A stretch of 64,000 nucleotides of DNA from NCBI RefSeq assembly GCF_001005315.1, contig NZ_LBMG01000007.1, positions 94,618 to 158,617 of the forward strand. Reading direction: 5' to 3'. This document shows positions 8,533 to 18,121 of this stretch, piece after piece. The DNA comes from Kordia jejudonensis (GTDB taxonomy: Bacteria; Bacteroidota; Bacteroidia; Flavobacteriales; Flavobacteriaceae). The translations under genes and the position numbers were made by a program. Positions within the stretch are counted from its first letter, which is position 1. The number at the start of each line of letters is the position of its first letter. The notes under the pieces are model-generated. The model saw nothing but the letters and a program-made list of their open reading frames with translations, was not told the origin of the DNA and made no database searches.

Positions 8533-9321
8533 TTATTCCGCTAGTAATTTTTGAATTTCTACAGCTAATTTTTCAACATTTCCTTCCGAGTTTCCTATAG
8601 AAATGTATCGTACGATACCTTTTTTATCGATCACAAAACTTTTTGGAATTGCGCCTGTAGCATATTCTTTCCAGATTTTTTGAGTTGTATCAAATCCAAC
8701 ATTAAAGTCAACTTCATACTTTTTTAAATCGCGCATCTTTTTTTGAACCTTTTCTTGCGTTTCTCCTATAGAAATTGGCAATAAAACGAAATCTTCATTT
8801 TGAAATGGTGTAATTATTTGAGATGGGAATTCTGTAAATTCCATCAAACAAGGCGCACACCATGTTGCCCAAAAGTTGATCAATACCACTTTTCCTTTTA
8901 ATTTGGATAAGGTAATTTTTTGTCCGTCGAGCATTGCAACCGTAAAATCTTTTGCTTTTTCGTCTACGTTCAATCTTAATTCATTCGCTCGATTTTTACT
9001 TTTAGCTGAACTTTTTTTCGCAGAAGATTTGTTTTTCGCTCGTGCCTTTTTTTCTTCTTCCGTTAATAAAGCGACTTTTATGATAAACTCTTTATCGCCA
9101 ATAACATCTCCAAATTTTAGCGCAAGTCCGTTACGTTCTGCTTCGGTTACGCCTTTATTCATACTTTTGATATAACCGTTTTTTCCATATGCATCTAACT
9201 GCTCTTTTGTAATGATTTCATTACCAACAATGATGACGTATTCAGGTTTTTTGGCAGCATTTTTTTGTCCAAATGCTATCAATCCGCATAAAAAGAAGCA
9301 TATAAATAGTAGTTTTTTCAT
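8533..9321 (-). CDS. TlpA/ResA-like thiol-disulfide oxidoreductase
   Basis: This 262-aa exported protein has a signal peptide (about residues 1-19). An N-terminal segment of about 70 residues (YVIIVGNEIITKEQLDAYGKNG) has no clear assignment. A lysine/serine-rich low-complexity linker follows (about 91-113, KKARAKNKSSAKKSSAKSK), then a thioredoxin-fold domain (about 120-262). The redox motif is WCAPC with C155 and C158, and the cis-proline loop follows in GAIPKSFVID. This fits a periplasmic reductant for cytochrome maturation or a general thiol-disulfide exchanger. It starts 20 bases after tadA on the same strand, so the two are likely cotranscribed. Confidence 0.88.
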   Translation of the reverse strand: MKKLLFICFFLCGLIAFGQKNAAKKPEYVIIVGNEIITKEQLDAYGKNGYIKSMNKGVTEAERNGLALKFGDVIGDKEFIIKVALLTEEEKKARAKNKSSAKKSSAKSKNRANELRLNVDEKAKDFTVAMLDGQKITLSKLKGKVVLINFWATWCAPCLMEFTEFPSQIITPFQNEDFVLLPISIGETQEKVQKKMRDLKKYEVDFNVGFDTTQKIWKEYATGAIPKSFVIDKKGIVRYISIGNSEGNVEKLAVEIQKLLAE

Positions 9322-9341
9322 CGTGTGTTTTTTTGACTGGA

Positions 9342-9797
9342 TTAATTTAAATTTCGCTTTTCAATAAAAAAACGTTTCAATAGTTGCGAAGCTTCTTTTG
9401 CCATTACACCACCTTTCATAACTGTTTTTGGATGCAATTTTGTGTCTAAGGCTATACAACCACGTTCTTCATCACGAGCGCCGTATACAATGTTTGAAAT
9501 TTGACTCCAATACAGCGCGCCCGCGCACATTTGACACGGTTCGAGCGTTACGTACAACGTACATCTTTTTAAATATTTTCCACCTAAAAAATTTGCTGCT
9601 GCCGTAATAGCTTGCATTTCTGCATGTGCCGTCACATCGGTTAAAGTTTCCGTTAGGTTGTGTCCGCGCGCAATGACTCTATTGTCAATCACAATGACAG
9701 CGCCCACAGGAACTTCGCCTTTTTCAAACGCCATTTCCGCTTCTTGCAGTGCTTTTTTCATGAAATAATTATCGTCGAAGATGTTTTCGAGTTGCAT
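9342..9797 (-). CDS. tadA: tRNA adenosine(34) deaminase
   Basis: This 151-aa member of the cytidine-deaminase fold converts wobble A34 of tRNA-Arg(ACG) to inosine. The zinc site is intact: H58-A-E60 (catalytic Glu) and P87-C88-xx-C91. The sequence GEVPVGAVIV near residues 28-36 is characteristic of TadA. The length is normal. Relatives in the same fold such as guanine deaminase are shorter on the C side, so TadA is favoured. Its stop is 20 bases from the start of the TlpA-like gene. Confidence 0.93.
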   Translation of the reverse strand: MQLENIFDDNYFMKKALQEAEMAFEKGEVPVGAVIVIDNRVIARGHNLTETLTDVTAHAEMQAITAAANFLGGKYLKRCTLYVTLEPCQMCAGALYWSQISNIVYGARDEERGCIALDTKLHPKTVMKGGVMAKEASQLLKRFFIEKRNLN

Positions 9798-9841
9798 AGA
9801 CTAACTTTTTTTAGGCAAAGCTACGGTTTATACTATACTTT

Positions 9842-9958
9842 TTAATGCCAAAAGTGCCACCATTTGCATATATGACCTCCAAAATTGGCAAATGCTGATA
9901 CTGAAAAAGTTAAAGTTACTACCAAAAGTAATTGCGAACGTTTGGTTATTTTTTTCAT
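9842..9958 (-). CDS. 38-aa secreted Trp/His-rich peptide
   Basis: A short frame starts at ATG 9958 and encodes 38 residues: a basic N terminus (MKKITKRSQ), a hydrophobic core (LLLVVTLTFSVSAF), a plausible AxA-type signal cleavage near SAFA, and a tiny mature tail NFGGHICKWWHFWH. The tail ends in an aromatic/His cluster with one Cys. The signal-peptide grammar is much too regular for chance, although a spurious frame cannot be excluded. It sits between tadA (same strand) and dxs (divergent) with no other gene to explain the interval. The function is unknown. A metal- or haem-binding or peptide-signal role would be speculation. Confidence 0.5.
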   Translation of the reverse strand: MKKITKRSQLLLVVTLTFSVSAFANFGGHICKWWHFWH

Positions 9959-10051
9959 ATTGAATTCTTTATGTTCTCAAATTACAAAAAAAGTAAACAA
10001 TAAGAACACCTCAATTTAAAATCGTAATTTTACAATTCTTAATTGTTTTAC

Positions 10052-11821
10052 ATGAACAAACTCCTTTCACATATCAATTCGCCTATCGATTTACGTAAAC
10101 TTTCTAAAAACGAATTGCCACAAGTTGCGCAAGAATTACGCGAATTTATTATTGATATTGTCGCTACGAAAGAAGGACATTTGGGTGCAAGTTTGGGCGT
10201 TGTCGATCTTACAATTGCCTTGCATTATGTATTTGATACACCAAAAGATTTACTTGTTTGGGATGTTGGTCATCAAGCCTATGGACATAAAATTTTAACG
10301 GAAAGAAGAGCAGTTTTTCATACCAACCGACAAAAAAATGGAATTTCAGGTTTCCCAAAACGCGATGAAAGTGACTATGATACCTTTGGCGTGGGACATT
10401 CGTCTACAGCAATTTCTGCGGCTTTAGGAATGGCAATTGCTTCCAAGTTGCAAAATAATTTTACCAAACAACATATTGCCGTGGTTGGCGATGCGTCTAT
10501 TGCCAGTGGAATGGCGTTTGAAGCCATGAATCATGCAGGCGTTACAGATACAAATATTTTGATCATCCTGAATGATAATGCGATTGGAATTGATCCAAGT
10601 GTTGGTGCGTTGAAACAGTATTTAACGAATGTAAAGAAAGGAACACAGAAGCAAGATAATATTTTTGAAGCGCTAAATTTTGATTATTCTGGACCCATTG
10701 ACGGACATGATATGCTAGGTATCGTTGCCGAATTGAAACGCTTGAAAACTGTAAAAGGTCCAAAGTTTTTGCATGTAATTACTACGAAAGGAAAAGGATT
10801 ACGCAAAGCTGAAGAAGATCAAGTAAAGTATCATGCGCCAGGAAAGTTTGATAAACTCACAGGAGAATTAGCGCCAAAAAATACCGCACATTTACCACCA
10901 AAGTTTCAAGACGTTTTTGGACATACGATTGTAGAACTTGCCAAAGAGAATAAAAATATTGTGGGAATCACGCCAGCAATGCCAACAGGAAGTTCGTTGA
11001 AATATATGATGGAAGCGATTCCTGAACGTGCGTTTGATGTTGGTATTGCCGAACAACACGCTGTAACGTTAGCCGCTGGAATGGCAACGCAAGGTTTAAT
11101 TCCGTTTTGCAATGTATATTCTACATTTTTGCAACGCGCATACGATCAGGTAATACATGATGTTGCGTTGCAAAATTTGCCTGTAATTTTTTGTTTGGAC
11201 AGAGCCGGATTGGTAGGACAAGATGGTGCTACACATCACGGTGTGTTTGATTTGGCGTATTTGCGCTGCATACCAAACCTCATCATTTTTGCTCCTTTGA
11301 ATGAAGTTGCGTTGCGAAACATCATGTATACTGCGCAACTTGGTTTGAAACATCCTATTGCCATTCGTTATCCAAGAGGTCGTGGCGTCATGACAGATTG
11401 GAAACAACCGTTTTCTACTATTGAAATTGGAAAAGGAACATGCATCAATGAAGGTAGTGAAGTTGCAATTTTGAGTATTGGAGCTATTGGAAATAGTGTG
11501 ATTGATCTGTGCAAAGAAGCTGATTTTTCAGGTAACGTAGCTCATTATGATATGCAGTTTGTAAAACCGTTGGACGAAGTGTTATTACATGAAATTTTCA
11601 AAAAATTTGATGCAATTATCACACTTGAAGATGGTACCATACAAGGTGGTTTTGGAAGTGCTGTGAGTGCGTTTGCTTCGCAGCATCAATATTCAAATAA
11701 GTTGTATGTATTAGGAGTTCCTGATCGTTTTGTGGAACATGGAACTGTAGATGAATTGTATGAAGAATGTGGAATTTCGAAAGATGCAATTAAGGAATTA
11801 GTGTCGAATTTATTGACATAA
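10052..11821 (+). CDS. dxs: 1-deoxy-D-xylulose-5-phosphate synthase
   Basis: This is the first enzyme of the MEP isoprenoid pathway. It condenses pyruvate and glyceraldehyde-3-phosphate using thiamine diphosphate. The thiamine-binding half contains GHLGASLGVVDLTIALHY, WDVGHQAYGHKIL and VVGDASIASGMAFEAMNHAG...NDN. The central pyrimidine-binding domain has FDVGIAEQHAV, where the Glu is the conserved cofactor activator. A transketolase C-terminal domain ends the protein. I chose ATG 10052 (MNKLLSHINSP, 589 aa) over a TTG three codons upstream. It is slightly shorter than typical 620-aa DXS, as is common in this phylum. No other MEP gene is adjacent. Confidence 0.95.
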   Translation: MNKLLSHINSPIDLRKLSKNELPQVAQELREFIIDIVATKEGHLGASLGVVDLTIALHYVFDTPKDLLVWDVGHQAYGHKILTERRAVFHTNRQKNGISGFPKRDESDYDTFGVGHSSTAISAALGMAIASKLQNNFTKQHIAVVGDASIASGMAFEAMNHAGVTDTNILIILNDNAIGIDPSVGALKQYLTNVKKGTQKQDNIFEALNFDYSGPIDGHDMLGIVAELKRLKTVKGPKFLHVITTKGKGLRKAEEDQVKYHAPGKFDKLTGELAPKNTAHLPPKFQDVFGHTIVELAKENKNIVGITPAMPTGSSLKYMMEAIPERAFDVGIAEQHAVTLAAGMATQGLIPFCNVYSTFLQRAYDQVIHDVALQNLPVIFCLDRAGLVGQDGATHHGVFDLAYLRCIPNLIIFAPLNEVALRNIMYTAQLGLKHPIAIRYPRGRGVMTDWKQPFSTIEIGKGTCINEGSEVAILSIGAIGNSVIDLCKEADFSGNVAHYDMQFVKPLDEVLLHEIFKKFDAIITLEDGTIQGGFGSAVSAFASQHQYSNKLYVLGVPDRFVEHGTVDELYEECGISKDAIKELVSNLLT

Positions 11822-11886
11822 GTCACGAATTTATATTTTTTTGGCATGAATTGTAACTCGCTTTTGCAGTGGAATCTGTTTTTGCA

Positions 11887-12297
11887 TCATCGTTCCCAAA
11901 GATCACTTTTTTCAATGAGTTGTTTGAGAATTTCCATATCAACATCTGCCAAATTTTTAATGTATAAACAACCTTTGCCCGTTTTGTGTTTTCCGAGTTT
12001 ACTGAGCAATTCTTCCTGTGCACTGACATCGAACATCATGTATAATGACATGTGTGCTTTTGCTGGAGAAAATCCTGTATTGAACCATTCAAATTCGTCT
12101 CCATTTTTTCGCTGATAAGAATATTTGCCGTAACCAATCATCTTCTTTCCCCAAATTTTAGGCTCTTTTCCCGTGATTTCTTTGAAAACTTCTAGTAATG
12201 TTTTGCTATCTGCTTTCCGCGTTTCGTTCTCAACAGCATCTACAAATGCATATACATCTTGATCTGTTTCCGCATTGACAAGTGTTTTTTTAGCCAT
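11887..12297 (-). CDS. DUF1801 (YdhG-like) protein
   Basis: This 136-aa protein matches the DUF1801/YdhG fold by its motifs: TLLEVFKEITGKEPKIWGKKMIGYGKYSYQ..NGDEFEWFNTGFSPAKAHMSLYMMF, then LGKHKTGKGCLYIKNLADVDMEILKQLIEKS. This fold (SufE-like/Shwanavidin-type ligand domain) is widespread, and a precise biochemical role is not established. It is 19 bases behind the T9SS BNR gene on the same strand but has no obvious functional link to it. It has no signal peptide and is therefore cytoplasmic. Confidence 0.85.
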   Translation of the reverse strand: MAKKTLVNAETDQDVYAFVDAVENETRKADSKTLLEVFKEITGKEPKIWGKKMIGYGKYSYQRKNGDEFEWFNTGFSPAKAHMSLYMMFDVSAQEELLSKLGKHKTGKGCLYIKNLADVDMEILKQLIEKSDLWER

Positions 12298-12316
12298 GTT
12301 TTAGATTTTTTAACTG

Positions 12317-15142
12317 TTATTTTATCAGTATTCGAATCACTTTTGTACGTTCTCCTTGTCGCATCTTCACAAAGTATATTCCTGAAGATAAAGAAGTTAA
12401 ATGTACGCTTTTTGGCGCATTTTTGGTAAGATTTACAGTTTGATTGTACACTTGTTGTCCTGATATATTGTAAATTAACATATCTGCTTGCCCGTTTTCA
12501 TTCGCGCTAAGCGTAATGTTTCCATCAGAAATGGTAGGATAGATTTTGAAGTTTTCCGTTGGAGAAAATTCAGAAGTCGTGAGTGTTCCTGTTAAGAATT
12601 TCCCCGTAAATAAACCACGTCCGTACGTAGATGCCAACACCGTATGATCTGAAGTGCGTTCGTCTAAATCTGTCACAGAAACGGCGCGCATTCCGTTGTT
12701 AGATTGTATCCAAGTTGGCGAAGTAGTATCAAAATTTTGCGATCGCCAAACGCCTAAATCGGTTCCTACGATCACTTCTGAGCCCGCCGTAATTAACGGA
12801 TTCATCAAGATACATTTTACGGGTAAATCGGGCAAATTTCCTTCTTTACTTTGCCATAAAACTCCTTGATTATCAGAGAACCAAATATTTGAAACTCCGT
12901 AATTATGAAACGTAACCAATAGCTCATTTTCCGTGAGACCAAATTCAATATCAGAAATACTTCCGACAAAATTAGCATCACTAATGTCTGTAAATGTTGG
13001 TGTTTGCGTGTGAGGATTATCGATTTTCAGGAGTTTCCCATTTTTTAAACCTGCATATAAGGTTTGTCCGTCTGCTGCTATTTTGAGCGCTGTGGGAGCA
13101 TTATCAAGCAATGGATCTGTTAAGTTGAAAGTGGCAACAGTACCATTTCCTCCATTTACGTTTGTGTGTTGTCCTATGCGAAAGCTTCCATTAGACGTTG
13201 ATGCATTTGTATATAAGATGTTTCCTGTTTTATCTAATGCAGCGGCGTTTATAAATTCGCCTTCTCGAAAACTAACTGTATTTGATTCGAATGCGATAAA
13301 ATAACCCACATTTACATCAAACGAGGGATATGGAACATGTGCATGATTCATAAACGGAAACGAAATGACGGCATATCCATCGTCTTCGTCAATTTCAAGA
13401 TACGCACCATCGCCAGAAATGATGGAAGTAAAGTTATTGCTTCCTATAGCAGCATCAATAGCTGATAGACTTCCATAGTCTTGTGTTCCACCAGCAATGT
13501 CGTCTCCATCTAAGATGTCATTTTCTGCAATAGCTCCAGTATAAAACTGCGTTACATTGTAATTTAGAACTCTTTTTTGAATGGCATTTGCATCATTTAC
13601 TGCCGTAGAAAAGTGATCGCTATAGTATACGCCTCCATCGTTTCCAATGATTGCTTCGTTGTTGTTATTAGGTCTAAAAACGATGGCATGTTGATCTGGA
13701 TGAATGAGCGAAGCCGTGATGTTTTCTAAACCGCTGTTGTTTTTCCATTTGGAAATTTGATCCCAATTGTTGTTCGTTGTGTTGTATTTGAAGAGATCAA
13801 TACCGCCAACATATAGATTGTCGTTTGCGTCTGCTTCAACTACTAAGTCGTAAAATGCTTGATTTCGAGTGAAATCGGTAGCAGGAATACCACTGTCAGC
13901 ATCATTCGGTTCTACGAATGGCGTTACTGTGTTGAAATTGTCATCTGTGAAGAATATATCTGCTTGATTGTTGACTTCGGCAAGTATCCAAAATGTTCCT
14001 GGCGTTGTGGATGAAGGTTCTATTTCCGTGCGTTTAGCATTTGGAATGGTATGTTTTTGCTGAAATGTAATTCCATCGGAAGATGTATATATTTGTCCGC
14101 CAATGTTATTGAAGAAATCGCCTGTTGTTGCTAACCAAATGTCATTGTTTAGATCAATTTCAATATCGTTTGGATTTTGGTACAATCCACTTGGATATTG
14201 AATGGGAAAGCGTGACCAATTGTTTCCGCCATCGGTTGATTTGTACAATCCGCGTTGGTTGTATCCTAATACATTGAATGGTCCATGCGCATTTCGGTAA
14301 ACGGCACTTGCTACAGAAGCATATAATTCGGTTGTTCCGTTGTTATTTCTCGCGACCAAATCATTGATATAAAATACACCATCAACATAGTATGTAGCGG
14401 GATCAGCAGAAGCTGTTCCAAAGTTTCCGCCATATATTTGTTGCCAAGTTGTACCGCCATCAGTTGATTTGTAGATTCCGTTTCCAACAGCATCGCCAGT
14501 TATATAAGATTCGCCAGAACCTAAGTATAACGTATTGGTATTATTTGGATCGACTATGAGTACAGAAACCGAGATATTATCGGGCAAACCCGTGACCAAT
14601 TGCCAAGATGAGTTTGCGTCTGTGATATCGTTATTTACCCATAATCCACCTGAGACACTTCCTGCAAAGACACGTGTATAATCGTCTGCTGGATTTGCAT
14701 TGTTGACATCGTTTGGATCAAATAGGATGGCGCGCGTACGTCCGCCAGTATTGTTGGGACCTCTTTCTTCCCAAGCATTATCAAACCTATCGCCTGGTGC
14801 GCGTTCTTGTGTATTTTGCAATTGTTGTTGTAAACGTGCTAATACTTCTGGCGTTGGTCTTCCTAAATTGGGATTCATGGTAAGTTCCCATTGTTGTTCA
14901 AAGTATGCGTTTGGCGGTAATCCTTGTAATTTTCGCTCTTGGCGAGCTAAGTTTTTAGAAACTTGAAACGGACTGTTTTCTAAGTGATACGCGTGCGTTT
15001 CTTGAATACTTTTTTTAGGAACTTTTTCTTCTTCTTTTTTATATTTACTACTAAGTATGTAACCGATAATGGCTAGAAATAGCAGTATATAAAATATCCT
15101 TCTCTTTTTTCTTCTGTCCATATGTATAGATCGATTTTCCAA
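12317..15142 (-). CDS. T9SS cargo with BNR/sortilin-like propeller
   Basis: This 941-aa exported protein has an N-terminal membrane segment (RIFYILLFLAIIGYIL). A downstream ATG at residue 8 is an alternative start. The body carries repeated Asp-box/BNR signatures such as GIYKSTDGGTTW, GLYKSTDGGNNW and IYTSSDGITF, diagnostic of multi-bladed propellers like VPS10/sortilin and exo-glycosidase ectodomains. The last ~80 residues (FKIYPTISDGNITLSAN ... GIYFVKMRQGERTKVIRILIK) are a type A Por secretion sorting domain. The protein should therefore cross the outer membrane by T9SS and be cleaved or surface anchored. It follows the M4 protease gene by 38 bases and is probably cotranscribed. The substrate is unknown. 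Confidence 0.88.
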   Translation of the reverse strand: MENRSIHMDRRKKRRIFYILLFLAIIGYILSSKYKKEEEKVPKKSIQETHAYHLENSPFQVSKNLARQERKLQGLPPNAYFEQQWELTMNPNLGRPTPEVLARLQQQLQNTQERAPGDRFDNAWEERGPNNTGGRTRAILFDPNDVNNANPADDYTRVFAGSVSGGLWVNNDITDANSSWQLVTGLPDNISVSVLIVDPNNTNTLYLGSGESYITGDAVGNGIYKSTDGGTTWQQIYGGNFGTASADPATYYVDGVFYINDLVARNNNGTTELYASVASAVYRNAHGPFNVLGYNQRGLYKSTDGGNNWSRFPIQYPSGLYQNPNDIEIDLNNDIWLATTGDFFNNIGGQIYTSSDGITFQQKHTIPNAKRTEIEPSSTTPGTFWILAEVNNQADIFFTDDNFNTVTPFVEPNDADSGIPATDFTRNQAFYDLVVEADANDNLYVGGIDLFKYNTTNNNWDQISKWKNNSGLENITASLIHPDQHAIVFRPNNNNEAIIGNDGGVYYSDHFSTAVNDANAIQKRVLNYNVTQFYTGAIAENDILDGDDIAGGTQDYGSLSAIDAAIGSNNFTSIISGDGAYLEIDEDDGYAVISFPFMNHAHVPYPSFDVNVGYFIAFESNTVSFREGEFINAAALDKTGNILYTNASTSNGSFRIGQHTNVNGGNGTVATFNLTDPLLDNAPTALKIAADGQTLYAGLKNGKLLKIDNPHTQTPTFTDISDANFVGSISDIEFGLTENELLVTFHNYGVSNIWFSDNQGVLWQSKEGNLPDLPVKCILMNPLITAGSEVIVGTDLGVWRSQNFDTTSPTWIQSNNGMRAVSVTDLDERTSDHTVLASTYGRGLFTGKFLTGTLTTSEFSPTENFKIYPTISDGNITLSANENGQADMLIYNISGQQVYNQTVNLTKNAPKSVHLTSLSSGIYFVKMRQGERTKVIRILIK

Positions 15143-15180
15143 GAGAAGGATATTTATGTTTGTAATTGAGTGTTTATGTA

Positions 15181-18084
15181 TTACTCAATGATAATTTTTC
15201 TAGATTCTGTAAAATTGTCTCCTTCAACTCTTAGAATGTATAATCCAGATTGTAGGTTATCTAAATTAAAGTTTACAGTTCCTGTTAAAGTTACATTTTT
15301 TGTGTAAATACTTCTTCCATTGATATCAAAAATATTTACAGAAACATCGCCTAAGTTTTTATTAGCCTGAATGTTAAAGCTTCCTTTTGATGGGTTTGGA
15401 TATACTGAGAAGCTATTGTTGTTTGCAAAATCGTCAACACTTAAGCTAGAGTTTACTGCTAAGTTATCAATGATTGGTCCTTCTTGGTTTGTAGCTTGAT
15501 CAGCAACCATTGCAAATCTGAATACGATACTTGATTCACTACTTAAAGCGATTAAGTTATAGCTATATTCTTGCATTGTTGTGTTTGTTCCTGTCCATTG
15601 TGCTCCAGGGCAGTTAAAACAGTCTGTATTTCCTGAAGAAGCTGCTGTTCTGTCACTGTTGTACCAGTTCGGATCGTTTGCAGAACCTAATATATTCCAG
15701 TTATCGCCTCCATCTGTAGTGTATTCTACGAAGAGAATATCCCAGTTTTGCTCAAGATCGTATGCTAAGTCGAATACGATTTGTGGATTTGTAATCTGCG
15801 TTAAATCGTAACATTCCGTTAGTAAGTAACTACGGGTATTTTGGAAGTGATTTCCGTTAAGATTCGTTGCATATACATCTCCTTCTAATACTGTTGATTG
15901 GAATACGCTTCCTGCTTGTGCATACGTTCCTCTACTCCATAGTTGAGGAATTCCTTCCGCGTATGTATTTAGTTCATCATCTATCGATTCAAAATCATTC
16001 ACTGCTTGTGGCGTTCCAACTTCATTGATTCGGATAGCAAAACCTTCTGTATTGTTGGTTGCATCTTGATCGTTAGGTGTTGCAATTGTAAAACTTACGG
16101 CATGGAATCCGCGTGTCATTGTTATTGCAGGAATGTTAATGTCTTGCGTTGCTCCAACAGGAATATTTACATTGAACGTTGAAGTTGTAGCTGCTCCGCC
16201 ATCAATTGTATAGCTTACATCTACGGAAGTGATTGCATTGGTAACACCTGAATTTTCTACTGTTATTACTGGACTAAATGTGTTTAATCCACAGTTGATT
16301 TCAGGATCCGTTATAGCTGCTATACGTGCATCTGTGTCTAGTGCTACATATGGACCTCCTACGTTTACTGCGTAGAATGCATCTTGTGTTGCAATAGCTT
16401 CTGGACTGTTTGAGCCGTATAAGTTGATTGCTATTTCTATTCCTGCATTTCTAGCATCTAAGAATGTACTGTTTGGTGTTAAATAGTCTCTTAATGTTAA
16501 GTATGCTATTTCTTCGGCTTTTTGCATTCCGATTCCATTTACATTGAATACATCAAATACATCATTTGTTCCAGATCCACCTTGTACTAATAAGTAAAAC
16601 CAGTGGTTTAGTACACCACTATTACTGTGAACTCCACATTGATCGTTTGAACTATTTGGTGTAGGACAACCTGAAACTGTGGTTGCTCTCCAGTTAGCTC
16701 CAAGATATGTATCAGGATCTCCAAACATATTTGGATTGCTCATGCTACGAATTCCGAGTCCGTTAGAAACAATTTCTTCTCCAATTTGCCATGTTTCAGC
16801 ATTTGGGTTTAAGTCATCTGCGTTTCCTTTTGCATAGAATTCAATGGCTGCTCCCCATAAATCAGAGTATCCTTCGTTTAATGCTCCAGATTCTCTTGCG
16901 TATACTAGGTTGTTGGCAAATTGTGTGACTCCATGACCAATTTCGTGAGCAACAATATCTATACATGTTAATGGCTGAATTCCTCCGCCACCGTCTCCGT
17001 ATGACATTACCGAACCATTCCAAGCTGCATTTACCCAGCTTCCTCCTGTTTGTGGACTGTTTACGTGAACGTAGCTTCGCATAGAAAATCCGTTTCCGTC
17101 AATACCATCTCTTCCATGTACCGCTAACCAATAATCGTATGATTGCATTGCTCCCCAATGTGCATCTAAGGCAGCATTGTCAGGACTTGGAAGTGACCAA
17201 ATATTGTCAGCATCTGTAAATTCAGCAAAGTTATTGATGTATCCACCACCAAAAGGAATGTTTTGTGCATCTCTTGTGAATACATTTCTTGAGTCATCAT
17301 TTAGTGTAAACACACCTGTAGTTTCTAAACGTGTTTCAATGTCACGTAATCCGCTGTAACGTGTGTTTGCAGATCCAAGAACAAACATTGCAGATTCAGC
17401 TTTGTTAACTGAAACTAAGTTTGCAGGATTGTTTAGTATTTCACGACCTTCGTTGTTGTGATGTTTTATAATTTTATTGTAAAATAAGATTTCTCCATTT
17501 TGAGCGTCCACATACACTTCTCCTCTACTTACAGGTTTTGTAGCGTAGATATCAAATTTGTAAGCTAGGTTTAGTAAACCAGAATAGGTATCCATTTCAG
17601 GAAGTAATACCAATTCGCCTGTTGGTTTTGAATAGTTAATGGCAGCAGCTTCTGAAGCGTTTGACCATAAATATTCTTGTGCTCCAATGTGTGCAGTTGC
17701 TTTGTTAAATGCTTCTACAGGAGATAATGCAGGAGAAAGGTTGACACCAACTCCATTATATACTTCTCCGTTGATACTTTTTACAGTATTGTTTTTAGAA
17801 TGCACAATCAACGTACCAAATTCTACTTTGATTCCGTTGTAGTATTGTTGCATTTTCTCGTGTTTCATTCCTTTTCTATCCTGATTGACAGTTGTAGATT
17901 GAAATACGTTGTTTTCGTCTAATTTAAATTTTTGCAAGAATTCACGCTGCGCTTGTGCCGAAGAGACATCTTTTGTGAATTGCATACGCTTATTCGCAGA
18001 TACGGCTTGGTCTTGTGCATTTGTTTGTAAGATAAACATAGCACAGAATAGCATCATTCCAGTTTTAATGTAATTTGAATACAT
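15181..18084 (-). CDS. T9SS-secreted M4 (thermolysin-family) metalloprotease
   Basis: This 967-aa secreted zinc endopeptidase has a signal peptide (1-23), then an FTP/PepSY propeptide (about 35-210). In the M4 catalytic domain the zinc motif is H380-E-I-G-H384 and the third ligand is in GALNEGYSD (E404). The later His/Asp region (NQCGVHSNSGVLNHWFYLL) supplies the thermolysin catalytic histidine. A CARDB-like Ig domain (NCGLNTFSPVITVENSG) and a further beta domain follow. The C-terminal type A sorting domain (SVYPNPSKGSFNIQA ... GLYILRVEG) marks T9SS export. The propeptide should keep it inactive until it is outside the cell. It lies 37 bases behind dgt and 38 before the BNR gene. Confidence 0.95.
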   Translation of the reverse strand: MYSNYIKTGMMLFCAMFILQTNAQDQAVSANKRMQFTKDVSSAQAQREFLQKFKLDENNVFQSTTVNQDRKGMKHEKMQQYYNGIKVEFGTLIVHSKNNTVKSINGEVYNGVGVNLSPALSPVEAFNKATAHIGAQEYLWSNASEAAAINYSKPTGELVLLPEMDTYSGLLNLAYKFDIYATKPVSRGEVYVDAQNGEILFYNKIIKHHNNEGREILNNPANLVSVNKAESAMFVLGSANTRYSGLRDIETRLETTGVFTLNDDSRNVFTRDAQNIPFGGGYINNFAEFTDADNIWSLPSPDNAALDAHWGAMQSYDYWLAVHGRDGIDGNGFSMRSYVHVNSPQTGGSWVNAAWNGSVMSYGDGGGGIQPLTCIDIVAHEIGHGVTQFANNLVYARESGALNEGYSDLWGAAIEFYAKGNADDLNPNAETWQIGEEIVSNGLGIRSMSNPNMFGDPDTYLGANWRATTVSGCPTPNSSNDQCGVHSNSGVLNHWFYLLVQGGSGTNDVFDVFNVNGIGMQKAEEIAYLTLRDYLTPNSTFLDARNAGIEIAINLYGSNSPEAIATQDAFYAVNVGGPYVALDTDARIAAITDPEINCGLNTFSPVITVENSGVTNAITSVDVSYTIDGGAATTSTFNVNIPVGATQDINIPAITMTRGFHAVSFTIATPNDQDATNNTEGFAIRINEVGTPQAVNDFESIDDELNTYAEGIPQLWSRGTYAQAGSVFQSTVLEGDVYATNLNGNHFQNTRSYLLTECYDLTQITNPQIVFDLAYDLEQNWDILFVEYTTDGGDNWNILGSANDPNWYNSDRTAASSGNTDCFNCPGAQWTGTNTTMQEYSYNLIALSSESSIVFRFAMVADQATNQEGPIIDNLAVNSSLSVDDFANNNSFSVYPNPSKGSFNIQANKNLGDVSVNIFDINGRSIYTKNVTLTGTVNFNLDNLQSGLYILRVEGDNFTESRKIIIE

Positions 18085-18121
18085 AGATAGTAAATTGGGT
18101 TAAAATATCTTAATTATAAAT

